Origin: Chitinophaga filiformis
Lineage (GTDB): Bacteria > Bacteroidota > Bacteroidia > Chitinophagales > Chitinophagaceae
Reading direction: 5' to 3'
Length of the DNA: 64,000 nt
Assembly (NCBI RefSeq): GCF_023100805.1
Contig: NZ_CP095855.1
Location: forward strand, 930,001-994,000
Position numbers and translations under genes: made by a program. Numbering within the stretch: the stretch's first letter is position 1; each line of letters begins with the position of its first letter. The notes below the pieces were generated by a model that was not told the DNA's origin, searched no databases, and was given only the letters and a program-made list of their open reading frames with translations. Positions 1-8,236 of the stretch are shown in pieces.

Positions 1-475
1 GCCGGTATTTTCATGCCGGTATACTATTAGCACAACAAGTTAACCATTTAACCACTACTCAAGGGGAACACGGGAGGCCGGAGAATGTCTTCTTCTTCGG
101 TCCCGGTTCCCTGCCGAGTAAAGTAGCATCGGAATTTTTCTAACTATTCCAGTCTTTTCTGTTTTACATGATGATATTGTTCCGTGCCGGTGGGCAACGC
201 TATTGTTTTCAAGTTAGTTGAAAGGGAAGAATGGCCGTTACATCAGGCTTTGAATTTCATTAATCCTCCGTGGGCGTATATGTAAGGGGCGCAAACATCT
301 TCCAGCAGCTCTTTTCTTCAATCTGGTTTTCAGTACGGAGGGGGAGTACATCTTCAGTTCATGGATCGGCGTTTCATTATACTGACGTAATCGTACCTTT
401 GGCGCTCTCAAGTGTTCCCGAATATCATCTGGAATGTTTAGTTTACGATAACCTTAGCTTACAGTTGCTTGGTGT
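1..475. other. Upstream region without a convincing gene
   Basis: No convincing gene is seen here. A 33-codon frame starting with GTG at 184 and ending at 285 reads rather like the tail of a protein (it ends in NFINPPWAYM), so it could be a remnant of a truncated gene, but nothing upstream continues it. A GTG frame at 270-479 overlaps the next ATG by four bases, but its translation has no domain character and is probably chance. The only other signal is a promoter-like pair at 372-401. Confidence 0.5.
372..401 (+). promoter_or_regulatory. Candidate Bacteroidota promoter of the SEFIR gene
   Basis: TACCTTTG at 394-401 is an exact match to the Bacteroidota -7 consensus TAnnTTTG. TTTC at 372-375, 18 bases before it, differs from the -33 TTTG by one base. 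Transcription would start near 408, leaving a leader of about 68 bases before the ATG at 476. The match is by eye only. Confidence 0.4.
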
Positions 476-2230
476 ATGAACCTCATTGTCTTTTTAATAC
501 GGGCTTTCACTGGTGCTTTCTTTCTGTTGCTGGCAGCAATATCGATGGATCCTACCTTGTCCAAAAATAATCCCGAATGGCATGCCAGCTATGCAGCTGC
601 TTTTGCTTCGCTTTTGCTGGCCGCAATGTATTTCTGGTCTTTGTTTGTTGAGGCTAAGCGTAGAAAAGTGGTAGCAAGGTGGCCCACAGCGAGATCCTTT
701 ACTGTCAGAAGACTTTTTACTTTTGGTCGATGGTGGCTGGCCTATACACTTGGGATGGCAGCAGGGGCTTTTTTTTTGGAACTGAAATTCACTTGTGGCA
801 TTCTTTTACTGATAGTTGTGGCATGGCTGATGCCGCCCCTGGATTGGCTGCTGTTTGCGCCTGGGCCTGAGATGGCGGTCCGGCTGAAGGGAAAGGGTAA
901 TGCTGCGATTCTCAGGGCATTCTCCAACCTGGGGGGGGGTGCCGCCGTTATTGCCATCGGCTACTATGCTCAGAAGAATGAAGTTGTTGCAATTGGTATG
1001 CTGCTTACAAGCATCGGCCTGCTGTTGTCGGCTCCCGTTGTTTTGTTTGTCAAGGGAGGCTGGAAGGGGCTCTCACTTAAGCCAGTGTTGCTACCAGCAG
1101 CCACGCCATATCTGCCAGTTGAAACATCTGCAGGACGTCCTATACCAGTCAGCGAGGGCCGGGTACAACGAGGGCCTTCTCCCAAAAGACAAACCAGACG
1201 TAAATACTACAGCGCTAAAGCGTGGTATTGGAACTGGCCCATTCCCCCAGGCGGGCAACGCTATCCGCTTGATGAACAGAACTTTAATTTTTTAATCAGA
1301 GGTTTTGAAGAAAGCTGGCTTGAGTCAAAAGAGTACTATCAGCGGCTTGGTTATCATCGAGATCCACCGGCATTTATACGAGAGATCATAGCGGAAGTCG
1401 AAACCTATATTCAATCCATGGAACTCCGTCCCGAATTGCTGATACACAATAACTCCATGAGTCTTAGGCGGGGGATTGCCGGCTTTATCCCTCATGAAGT
1501 AGGTAAGATCTGGCAGGAAGACAGGCGATTGCGATCGCTTTATCAGGCCACCCGGTGGTTTGTTGATAACCAGGCGAAACTGTCTATCATGCCCTTTCGT
1601 GCTATTGCGCCACATATTGCTGAATATCGGGCTATGATAAATCTTGTTAAGCATCTCAGGCACTCGTTGAGCCGTATGCGTGGACAGGAGGTAAAAAAAT
1701 TATCTGATCCAATAAATAAACCAATGCAAACAGAAGAGAAAATTCCTATTGTCTTTATTTCTTATTCCTGGGACACTCCGGAACATGAGAATTGGGTAAT
1801 CCGGTTAGCAACCAGGCTTCGTGAGAACGGGGTTGACGCCATTTTAGATAAATGGGATCTCGGGCTTCTCGGGAACCTTTTGCCACATTTTATGGAGACA
1901 TCAATATCTAAATCAGATAGGGTTATTTGTGTAATGACACCGAATTATAAAAAGAAAACGGAGAACCTCGCAGGTGGTGTAGGTTACGAGTATTCGATTA
2001 TAACTGCTGAAATATTTGCAGATAGTATCAATACATCAAAGTTTATACCTCTGATCAGGAGAGGTACTGATATAGATGCAATTCCAGTTGCATTGAGAGG
2101 GCGAAAGTATGTTGATATGAGAAATGATGCCGAATTTGATGAAAAATTTATTCACGAGTTATTGAGGGATATTCATAATGAGCCGAAATACAGGAAGCCT
2201 CCTATAGGTAGCAGAACGAATTTCAATTGA
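476..2230 (+). CDS. Multi-pass membrane protein with C-terminal SEFIR/TIR-type domain
   Basis: This 584-residue protein joins a membrane-embedded N-terminal part to a C-terminal signalling domain. Hydrophobic segments lie at about residues 3-22, 39-58, 86-101, 105-127, 150-165 and 169-192. A soluble linker with a Tyr/Trp-rich stretch (about 240-420) follows. From residue 426 the protein reads VFISYSW, the first conserved box of SEFIR/TIR domains, and GGVGYE ends at Glu505. Such glutamates are catalytic for NAD cleavage in some bacterial TIR-like proteins; that role here is inference. Family members often act in innate immunity against phage, but no partner effector or ligand synthase is visible nearby. 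Base composition changes within the gene: sampled 60-base lines are about 57-62% GC in the N-terminal half and about 37-42% over the SEFIR part, suggesting domain shuffling. It may instead be a signalling protein unrelated to defence. Confidence 0.75.
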   Translation: MNLIVFLIRAFTGAFFLLLAAISMDPTLSKNNPEWHASYAAAFASLLLAAMYFWSLFVEAKRRKVVARWPTARSFTVRRLFTFGRWWLAYTLGMAAGAFFLELKFTCGILLLIVVAWLMPPLDWLLFAPGPEMAVRLKGKGNAAILRAFSNLGGGAAVIAIGYYAQKNEVVAIGMLLTSIGLLLSAPVVLFVKGGWKGLSLKPVLLPAATPYLPVETSAGRPIPVSEGRVQRGPSPKRQTRRKYYSAKAWYWNWPIPPGGQRYPLDEQNFNFLIRGFEESWLESKEYYQRLGYHRDPPAFIREIIAEVETYIQSMELRPELLIHNNSMSLRRGIAGFIPHEVGKIWQEDRRLRSLYQATRWFVDNQAKLSIMPFRAIAPHIAEYRAMINLVKHLRHSLSRMRGQEVKKLSDPINKPMQTEEKIPIVFISYSWDTPEHENWVIRLATRLRENGVDAILDKWDLGLLGNLLPHFMETSISKSDRVICVMTPNYKKKTENLAGGVGYEYSIITAEIFADSINTSKFIPLIRRGTDIDAIPVALRGRKYVDMRNDAEFDEKFIHELLRDIHNEPKYRKPPIGSRTNFN

Positions 2231-2602
2231 TCCGGAAATTCTATTAACTGCCGATAGTTCAGATCCGGTTTATCACTCTTAATGAGCTGAAAAACAACAC
2301 ATTTTTAATCTTATCCCATGGTTTCGACTTGATCCGTTAAAAGACGGATTAGGTGGGTTAAATCTAATTCAGGATCATTTTGTCCCTACGGACAAATTTC
2401 AATAAACAAGGCGATATGATCAGGCCTAAGGATAGACGGGCAGGATCTTAGTGCCCTCTTGAAGTCTTAATCTGTTCATTTCATCGAAAAGTGATTTCGG
2501 CTCTTTTATAGAACTGTTCTATGTCGTGGTAATTTCAAAAAGTTACGAAGAAAGCTTTGAGTGGGATAAGATAGCGGAGAATTCTTGCACTTATATTGCA
2601 CT
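2231..2602. other. Intergenic region with two small hairpins
   Basis: No gene is seen in this stretch. Two perfect small inverted repeats occur: ATCCGT/ACGGAT at 2332-2349 and TTTGTCC/GGACAAA at 2379-2396 with a four-base loop. Neither has a good U-tract, so they are at best weak ends for the SEFIR transcript. Confidence 0.5.
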
Positions 2603-2639
2603 AAAAAAAAGGCTTCAAGAGATTTCCTCTTAAAGCCTT
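2603..2639 (-). terminator. Rho-independent terminator of tRNA-Phe
   Basis: Read on the minus strand, AAGGCTT-T-AAGAG pairs with CTCTT-G-AAGCCTT around a five-base loop and is followed by a run of eight Ts. It lies just past the tRNA 3' end. Its intact position argues that nothing has recently integrated between the tRNA and its terminator. Confidence 0.8.
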
Positions 2640-2649
2640 ATCTGTTTCG

Positions 2650-2722
2650 TGGTGTGAGGCGGGATCGAACCGCCGACACAAGGATTTTCAGTCCTTTGCT
2701 CTACCAACTGAGCTACCGCACC
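2650..2722 (-). tRNA. tRNA-Phe (GAA)
   Basis: The minus strand folds as a cloverleaf with D-arm GCTCAGTTGGTAGAGC, anticodon loop CTGAAAA (anticodon GAA) and T-arm GGCGG-TTCGATC-CCGCC. The 3' CCA is not encoded. The acceptor arms GGTGCGG and TCACACC leave a C-A mismatch at pair 5-68 and a G-U at 7-66, which is unusual for a tRNA that must be functional. It lies 70 bases downstream of the DUF3050 gene on the same strand and has its own terminator. Confidence 0.95.
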
Positions 2723-2792
2723 ATCTTTTTTTTGTGTCCTTCTCGTGAAGGGATTGCAAAGATAAGCAAATTAAAAAATAACTTCCAAATTT

Positions 2793-3563
2793 TTATGCAA
2801 CAAAACTTTTAATTTCTTCCAGAATCCCATTCCACAGCACGTTTCGTTGTTCCAATGCCTTCTTTGAAGCCTGTGCAGCCTGCTCCCATTTTACCGGATC
2901 ATTGCCACAAAGTTCCTGCACCATTTCCATGCCTAAATGGCTGTGATGATCACCATCAACTTCAATATGTCTTTCCAGGTAATATTTAAAGAGGCTGATC
3001 TGTCCCGGAAATTGCCTGTCCAGGTCTGTCACCAGGGCGAGGAACATATCGGGAATAAGGTCTTCACGGCCGAAGGTAAATACTGCCGCCTGCACGTGTA
3101 CAGGCGCAGTAGCGATCAGGTCGAATGTATATTTTACAAAAGAACGTACCGCAGGTGGCAAGGTGTCCAATACTGATGCAATTGACTGTCCGTCACGTAA
3201 CTGCCGGAGGCAGTCAGATATGCCGGAAATATCTGCACCTGCCTGTTCCATTGCCTGCAGGTACAATTCGAAATGACTGACACGGGCGCCATCGGGAGCC
3301 ACATCACTTTCTTCACCGGTCACGATCTCGTTGATAAGATAGCGGGTGGCGGCACTGCCTTTCGGCACCCAGGGAATATCTGTACAGGTGAGGTGCTTTT
3401 GCAATGACTTCAGCAAAGACATGAAATCCCACACTGCGAATACATGATACTGCATAAAAGTGCGGATATCTTCTATGCGTTGCATTTCGGAATATAGCGG
3501 ATGTTGTATAATAGTCTCTCTGATAGGAGCAATGGTTCCTTTAATGTGTGGTATGCCAGTCAT
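2793..3563 (-). CDS. DUF3050 family protein
   Basis: The 256-residue protein matches the DUF3050 family over its full length. Recognisable blocks are the N-terminal HPLYSEMQRIEDIRTFMQYH, FVAVWDFMSL-like text just after it (here HVFAVWDFMSLLK) and the C-terminal HIEVDGDHHSHLGMEM. Several conserved histidines (in HPLY, YH, ERHIEVDGDHHSH) resemble heme-oxygenase-like or TENA-like helical folds, where they could bind metal; the substrate is not known. It starts 19 bases after recQ ends and is probably co-transcribed with it, although nothing links the two functionally. Start is the ATG at 3563. Confidence 0.8.
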   Translation of the reverse strand: MTGIPHIKGTIAPIRETIIQHPLYSEMQRIEDIRTFMQYHVFAVWDFMSLLKSLQKHLTCTDIPWVPKGSAATRYLINEIVTGEESDVAPDGARVSHFELYLQAMEQAGADISGISDCLRQLRDGQSIASVLDTLPPAVRSFVKYTFDLIATAPVHVQAAVFTFGREDLIPDMFLALVTDLDRQFPGQISLFKYYLERHIEVDGDHHSHLGMEMVQELCGNDPVKWEQAAQASKKALEQRNVLWNGILEEIKSFVA

Positions 3564-3582
3564 GTATGTTTAAATTCAGCTA

Positions 3583-5784
3583 TTAGTTTCCATATTCCAC
3601 CAGGAACTTGATACGCATGAGTTTCAGCTGTTCGATAGTATAATCGCTTTCTATCAGCTCTTCCCGTGCCAGTGCAAGACTGGAGGTTTCGCAACCCTTG
3701 AAATATTCCATGATCTCATCCTGCGCGTAATCGTCCAGCTCTTCATCCAGGCAATAATCCAGGTTTAGTTTAGTACCGCTTGCTACGATGGTCTCCATTT
3801 CATCCAGCAATTGAGGAATGGTCAATTCCTTATTGCGGGCAATGGTTTCAAGCGGCATTTTCTTATCAATGTTCTGTATGATGAACACTTTCAGACCGCT
3901 CTTATTCACCACGCTCTTCATCACGAAGTCGTCTGGCTTTACGATATCATTCTCTTCCACATATTTGGAGATGACATCCACAAACTGCTTACCGTAGCGG
4001 ATAGCTTTACCCTTACTTACGCCCTGGATCTTTTCAAGTTCCTGTATGGTTGTAGGGTATTGGGTGGCCATGTCTTCCAGTGATGTTTCCAGGAATATCA
4101 CAAAAGGAGGCAGGTTCTTTTCCTTGGCTACCTTTTTACGCAATTCCTTCAGCATTTCGAACAGCACGGTGTCTGCTGAGGCCTGGCCTTCAGTAGCCAC
4201 ATCATCTTCTTCACCGCCTTCTTCTTCAAACTGGTGGTTTAAAGACACCATGATGGAATACGGCTCTTTCAGGAACTTGCGTCCTTTTTCTGTGATCTTC
4301 AGCAGGCCGTATTCTTCAATATCCTTTTCGATCAGGTCTTCCAGCATCATCTGGCGGATGAGGGAATTCCAGAAATGAGCGTCAAATTCCTTACCCTCGC
4401 CAAATACTGCCAGCTGGTTGTGCTGATAGGTAGTGATCTGAGGATTCACTTTTCCGGTGATGATATTTACCACATAATCGCTGCCAAAACGTTCTTCCAA
4501 TGCTTTGATGGCATTGAGTACGATCACAACCCTGTTTTTAACTTCTATCTTTTCCTTCGGATTCCGGCAGTTGTCACAGGCATTATTACACTGCGATTCC
4601 TCATACTTTTCACCAAAGTAATGGAGGATCACCTTCCTGCGGCAGGCAGAACTTTCTGCATAAGCCACCGTTTCATTGATGAGTTGTGCACCCATTTCCC
4701 GCTCACTCAATGGTTTATCGCGCATGAGGTGCTCGAGCTTCTGTACGTCTTTATAAGAGTAAAAACAAACACAGATGCCTTCCAGTCCATCACGACCCGC
4801 ACGCCCTGTTTCCTGGTAATAGTTTTCCAGGCTCTTGGGAATGTTATAGTGAATAACAAAACGGACGTCAGGTTTGTCGATGCCCATACCAAAGGCGATA
4901 GTGGCCACTATCACGTCCACATCCTCATGCAGGAACATGTCCTGGCGCTGGGCGCGGGTACCCGCATCCAGTCCGGCATGATAGGCAACAGCTTTAATGT
5001 TGTTGGCTACCAGCATGTCTGCCAGCTCTTCAGTGGTTTTACGATTAAGCGTATATATAATGCCGCTTTTACCTTTATGTTGGTGAATAAACTTGACAAT
5101 TTCCCGGATCGTCTGGTCCTTTTTGCGCTTGGGGCGGATCTCATAATAGAGGTTCGGCCTGTTAAAAGAAGACAGGAATACCTGTGGATCGCGGAGACCG
5201 AGGTTCTTTACTATATCGCTCTGCACTTTAGGCGTAGCAGTGGCCGTCAGGGCGATAATAGGAAGATTGCCATTGATCTGTTCTATCATCTCTTTCAGGC
5301 GGCGGTATTCCGGACGGAAATCATGACCCCATTCAGAGATACAGTGTGCCTCATCCACGGCAATGAAAGAGATCTCGAGCTCTTTGAAGAAATCCAGGTT
5401 CTCCTGCTTGGTCAGCGTTTCAGGTGCTACATAGAGCATCTTGGTCTTGCCGGCAAGCAGATCAGTCCGTACTTTTTTTATCTGTGCTTTTGACAGGGTA
5501 GAATTGAGAAAGTGCGCCACATTATCTTTACTGCTGTATGAGCGGACCAGGTCCACCTGGTTTTTCATTAAAGCAATAAGAGGGGATACTATCAGCGCGC
5601 AACCCGGACTCATAAGAGCGGGTAATTGATAACATAAAGATTTTCCTCCACCGGTTGGCATAATTACAAAAGTATCTTTACCGGCAAGGATGCTTTTGAT
5701 GATGATTTCCTGGTTCCCTTTGAAGGAATCAAACCCAAAGTGTTCCCGTAATGCATCGATCAAACTTACCTTTACAACAGCCAT
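3583..5784 (-). CDS. recQ: ATP-dependent DNA helicase RecQ
   Basis: RecQ unwinds recombination and stalled-fork structures in the 3'-5' direction. From the ATG at 5784 the protein has 733 residues; a TTG nine bases upstream is unlikely to be used. Seen in order: Walker A MPTGGGKS (Lys48), VDEAHCISEWGHDFR (DEAH box plus aromatic-rich loop) near residue 140, helicase C-terminal domain ending in QETGRAGRDG, a four-cysteine zinc site (about 375-402), a winged-helix RQC domain, and an HRDC domain about 530-600. The last roughly 110 residues form an extra helical domain (IDKKMPLETIARNKELTIPQ) resembling the HTH_40/RQC-accessory C-terminus common in Bacteroidota RecQ. DUF3050 follows 19 bases downstream. 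The conventional length with all motifs suggests a functional enzyme. Confidence 0.96.
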   Translation of the reverse strand: MAVVKVSLIDALREHFGFDSFKGNQEIIIKSILAGKDTFVIMPTGGGKSLCYQLPALMSPGCALIVSPLIALMKNQVDLVRSYSSKDNVAHFLNSTLSKAQIKKVRTDLLAGKTKMLYVAPETLTKQENLDFFKELEISFIAVDEAHCISEWGHDFRPEYRRLKEMIEQINGNLPIIALTATATPKVQSDIVKNLGLRDPQVFLSSFNRPNLYYEIRPKRKKDQTIREIVKFIHQHKGKSGIIYTLNRKTTEELADMLVANNIKAVAYHAGLDAGTRAQRQDMFLHEDVDVIVATIAFGMGIDKPDVRFVIHYNIPKSLENYYQETGRAGRDGLEGICVCFYSYKDVQKLEHLMRDKPLSEREMGAQLINETVAYAESSACRRKVILHYFGEKYEESQCNNACDNCRNPKEKIEVKNRVVIVLNAIKALEERFGSDYVVNIITGKVNPQITTYQHNQLAVFGEGKEFDAHFWNSLIRQMMLEDLIEKDIEEYGLLKITEKGRKFLKEPYSIMVSLNHQFEEEGGEEDDVATEGQASADTVLFEMLKELRKKVAKEKNLPPFVIFLETSLEDMATQYPTTIQELEKIQGVSKGKAIRYGKQFVDVISKYVEENDIVKPDDFVMKSVVNKSGLKVFIIQNIDKKMPLETIARNKELTIPQLLDEMETIVASGTKLNLDYCLDEELDDYAQDEIMEYFKGCETSSLALAREELIESDYTIEQLKLMRIKFLVEYGN

Positions 5785-6088
5785 TGCATTCAATTTTAAA
5801 ACAAATAAACTCTAAAGAAAGTAACAAATTATGGATATTGTTTATGTGTTTTTTAGGGGACACGAAGTTAACTAAAAATGCGCTGACCGGCAATTATTTT
5901 ATGAGCTTCAGGCTGTTCTGACTCATCCTAAGGCCCGTTCAGCTTGAGTTTACCGGCTTCATGAGTACCCGGTGGGGAAAACGGATAGGGGAGATGGGGA
6001 AAATTCCGCCCCCAAGGGCCCCTTATTATAAAATAAGGCAATATCATAGGCTTAATCTGCTGAATCCTAGTTAACTTTGTGACTGCCC

Positions 6089-7063
6089 ATGAAAAATAGA
6101 ACGGTTATTAATATTGCCGAAGTGGCGAACCGGACACTGAGCCTGGAGGCGGCAGCTGTCTCAGAGCTCCGGCAGTACATCAATAGTGATTTTGAACAGG
6201 CGGTTGAATTGATTGCACATTGTGCCGGACGATTAGTAGTATCCGGCATAGGTAAAAGTGCAATTATCGGTCAGAAGATTGTAGCAACCCTGAATTCCAC
6301 TGGTACTCCTGCGATTTTTATGCATGCTGCGGATGCTATCCACGGGGATCTGGGAATGATCCAGGAGGAAGATGTTATCTTATGTATTTCGAAGAGCGGT
6401 AATTCACCCGAAATAAAAGTACTGGTCCCACTAGTGAAGAACTTTGGGAATAAGCTCATAGGCATGGTGGGGAATATGGACTCTTTCCTGGCCCGGGAAT
6501 CAGACCTGGTATTGAATACCACCGTCAGCCAGGAAGCCTGTCCAAATAACCTGGCGCCTACCACCAGCACTACTGCCCAACTCGCAATGGGGGACGCGCT
6601 GGCTGTTTGCCTGATAGAATGGCACGGATTTACGGCTTCAGATTTTGCGAAGTTTCATCCGGGCGGCACACTGGGTAAAAAATTGTATCTGAAGGTGGGC
6701 GATTTAAGCCGTCTTCATAAAGCGCCACAGGTACAAAGGAATAGTTCTTTAAAAGAGATCATTGTGACAATCTCATCAGGCATGCTGGGCGTAACAGCCG
6801 TACTGGAATCAGACGAACAGCTGGCCGGAATTATCACGGACGGAGACCTTCGCCGTATGCTCGAAAAGGGAATACCGGCAGAAAGTGTTATCGCAGAAAA
6901 TATCATGTCCCGGCATCCGAAAACGATCCAGGAAGATGAATTAGCCATTAATGCCCTGGAGAAGATGAGGGAACATGATATTACACAACTATTGGTTTTG
7001 AGAGATAAACGATATATTGGCATCATTCATTTACATGATTTAATCAGGGAAGGAATTATATAA
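6089..7063 (+). CDS. kdsD: Arabinose-5-phosphate isomerase (KpsF/GutQ/KdsD family)
   Basis: This enzyme interconverts ribulose-5-phosphate and arabinose-5-phosphate, the precursor of Kdo in lipopolysaccharide. The 324-residue protein has an N-terminal SIS sugar-isomerase domain (VVSGIGKSAIIGQKI; HAADAIHGDLGM; CISKSGNSPE) and two C-terminal CBS domains (from about residue 205), the standard KdsD layout. It sits one base upstream of the mannose-1-phosphate guanylyltransferase gene, so the two are surely one transcript for envelope sugar precursors. A -7-like TAACTTTG at 6072-6079 ends nine bases before the ATG, which would give a very short leader. The kdnA-kdsB-kdnB operon at 28.7 kb acts later in the same pathway. 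Confidence 0.93.
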   Translation: MKNRTVINIAEVANRTLSLEAAAVSELRQYINSDFEQAVELIAHCAGRLVVSGIGKSAIIGQKIVATLNSTGTPAIFMHAADAIHGDLGMIQEEDVILCISKSGNSPEIKVLVPLVKNFGNKLIGMVGNMDSFLARESDLVLNTTVSQEACPNNLAPTTSTTAQLAMGDALAVCLIEWHGFTASDFAKFHPGGTLGKKLYLKVGDLSRLHKAPQVQRNSSLKEIIVTISSGMLGVTAVLESDEQLAGIITDGDLRRMLEKGIPAESVIAENIMSRHPKTIQEDELAINALEKMREHDITQLLVLRDKRYIGIIHLHDLIREGII

Positions 7064-7064
7064 G

Positions 7065-8156
7065 ATGACAGCTGTGAACAGGCATTTTTACGTGGCCATT
7101 ATGGCCGGGGGAATAGGTAGTCGTTTCTGGCCCTATAGCCGCACTGATCACCCCAAACAGTTCCTGGATATTCTGAATACCGGGAAAACGTTATTACAAT
7201 GGACCTTCGAAAGGTTCGCGCAATTTATTCCACATGAAAACATTTTCGTAGTCACACATCATCATTATGTAGCAAAGGTCAGGGAACAACTTCCTGAGCT
7301 CCCGGGGGAAAATATCGTCAGTGAGCCCTCCAGGAAAAATACAGCTCCCTGCATTGCGTACATTTCACATAAGATAAACAAGCAGGATCCTAAAGCAAAT
7401 ATCATCTGCGCACCTGCAGATCATCTGATCATGGATCCTATTGCCTTCGCCAGTACCTGCCTGAACGCATTGATGTTCGTACAGAAGCACAGTGCCCTGG
7501 TGACGCTTGGCATCAAACCAACCCGTCCCGATACCGGTTATGGCTACATCCAGTTTGAAACACAGCAGGTGGCCGATAATGTGTACCCCGTAAAGACATT
7601 TACAGAAAAGCCTAACCTGGAACTGGCAAAGACATTCCTGCAAAGCGGGGACTTCCTCTGGAATGCCGGTATCTTTGTATGGAACGTAAAAACAATTCTC
7701 ACCGCCTTCAATAAATACCTGCCGGAGATAGATGAACTGTTCCTGCAAAGCACAGGGAAGCTGAATACTGCAGAAGAAAAGAAAGTGATAGAGACGATCT
7801 ATCCACAGTGTACGAACATTTCTATTGATTATGCCATCATGGAAAAGGCCGATAATGTATATGTGATCCCTTCCAACTTCGGATGGAGCGATCTGGGTAC
7901 ATGGGCCTCTGCATATGAGAACCTGGATAGAGATGAGGATGGTAATGCAGTACAGGGCAAGAACGTTATGCTGGTCGATGCTACCAACTGTATGGTCAAA
8001 GCGCCGCAGGAAAAACTACTGGTCATACAAGGCCTCGATGAGTTCATCGTGGTTGACACTTCCGATGTGTTGCTGATCTGTAAAAAAGAGAACGAACAAC
8101 AGATCAAGGAATATGTGGCCGAAGTAAAAAGAAACAAAGGGGAAAAGTTCCTTTAA
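7065..8156 (+). CDS. manC: Mannose-1-phosphate guanylyltransferase
   Basis: It makes GDP-mannose from mannose-1-phosphate and GTP for glycan and LPS synthesis. The 363-residue protein starts with the nucleotidyltransferase signature IMAGGIGSRFWPYSR followed by the catalytic-lysine motif DHPKQFL, and contains TFTEKPN and FLWNAGIFVW, typical of the family. It lacks the C-terminal phosphomannose isomerase cupin domain of long AlgA/ManC proteins, so it is the short monofunctional type. It is coupled to the upstream kdsD-type gene with a one-base gap. A strong hairpin follows at 8169-8236. Confidence 0.93.
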   Translation: MTAVNRHFYVAIMAGGIGSRFWPYSRTDHPKQFLDILNTGKTLLQWTFERFAQFIPHENIFVVTHHHYVAKVREQLPELPGENIVSEPSRKNTAPCIAYISHKINKQDPKANIICAPADHLIMDPIAFASTCLNALMFVQKHSALVTLGIKPTRPDTGYGYIQFETQQVADNVYPVKTFTEKPNLELAKTFLQSGDFLWNAGIFVWNVKTILTAFNKYLPEIDELFLQSTGKLNTAEEKKVIETIYPQCTNISIDYAIMEKADNVYVIPSNFGWSDLGTWASAYENLDRDEDGNAVQGKNVMLVDATNCMVKAPQEKLLVIQGLDEFIVVDTSDVLLICKKENEQQIKEYVAEVKRNKGEKFL

Positions 8157-8168
8157 ATTATAAAAGAC

Positions 8169-8236
8169 CGGATGATCAATTACGGATTACATGTTTTAAT
8201 TTCAGACATTGATCCGCAATTGATCATCCGTTTTTT
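8169..8236 (+). terminator. Long-stem Rho-independent terminator abutting the next start codon
   Basis: A 19-base arm at 8169-8187 is complementary to 8212-8230 with one mismatch, around a 24-base loop, and is followed directly by six Ts (8231-8236). The next gene's ATG is the very next base. It should end the kdsD-manC transcript; see the finding on how the downstream gene is then expressed. Confidence 0.8.

Noticed and set aside
270..479. A GTG-started frame that overlaps the SEFIR start by four bases (ATGA)
   Set aside because: The overlap suggests coupling, but the translation shows no domain, odd composition and no start signal; the promoter candidate at 372-401 lies inside it.
1..2650. 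Genomic island integrated at tRNA-Phe carrying the SEFIR gene
   Set aside because: The tRNA terminator is intact immediately 3' of the tRNA, no integrase or transposase is seen, and no duplicate of the tRNA 3' end is visible in the window. An att copy outside the left edge cannot be excluded.
4375..5493. A 372-codon open frame antisense to recQ
   Set aside because: It lies wholly inside recQ on the opposite strand, lacks any domain character, and recQ has every family motif; it is a shadow of GC-skewed codon use.
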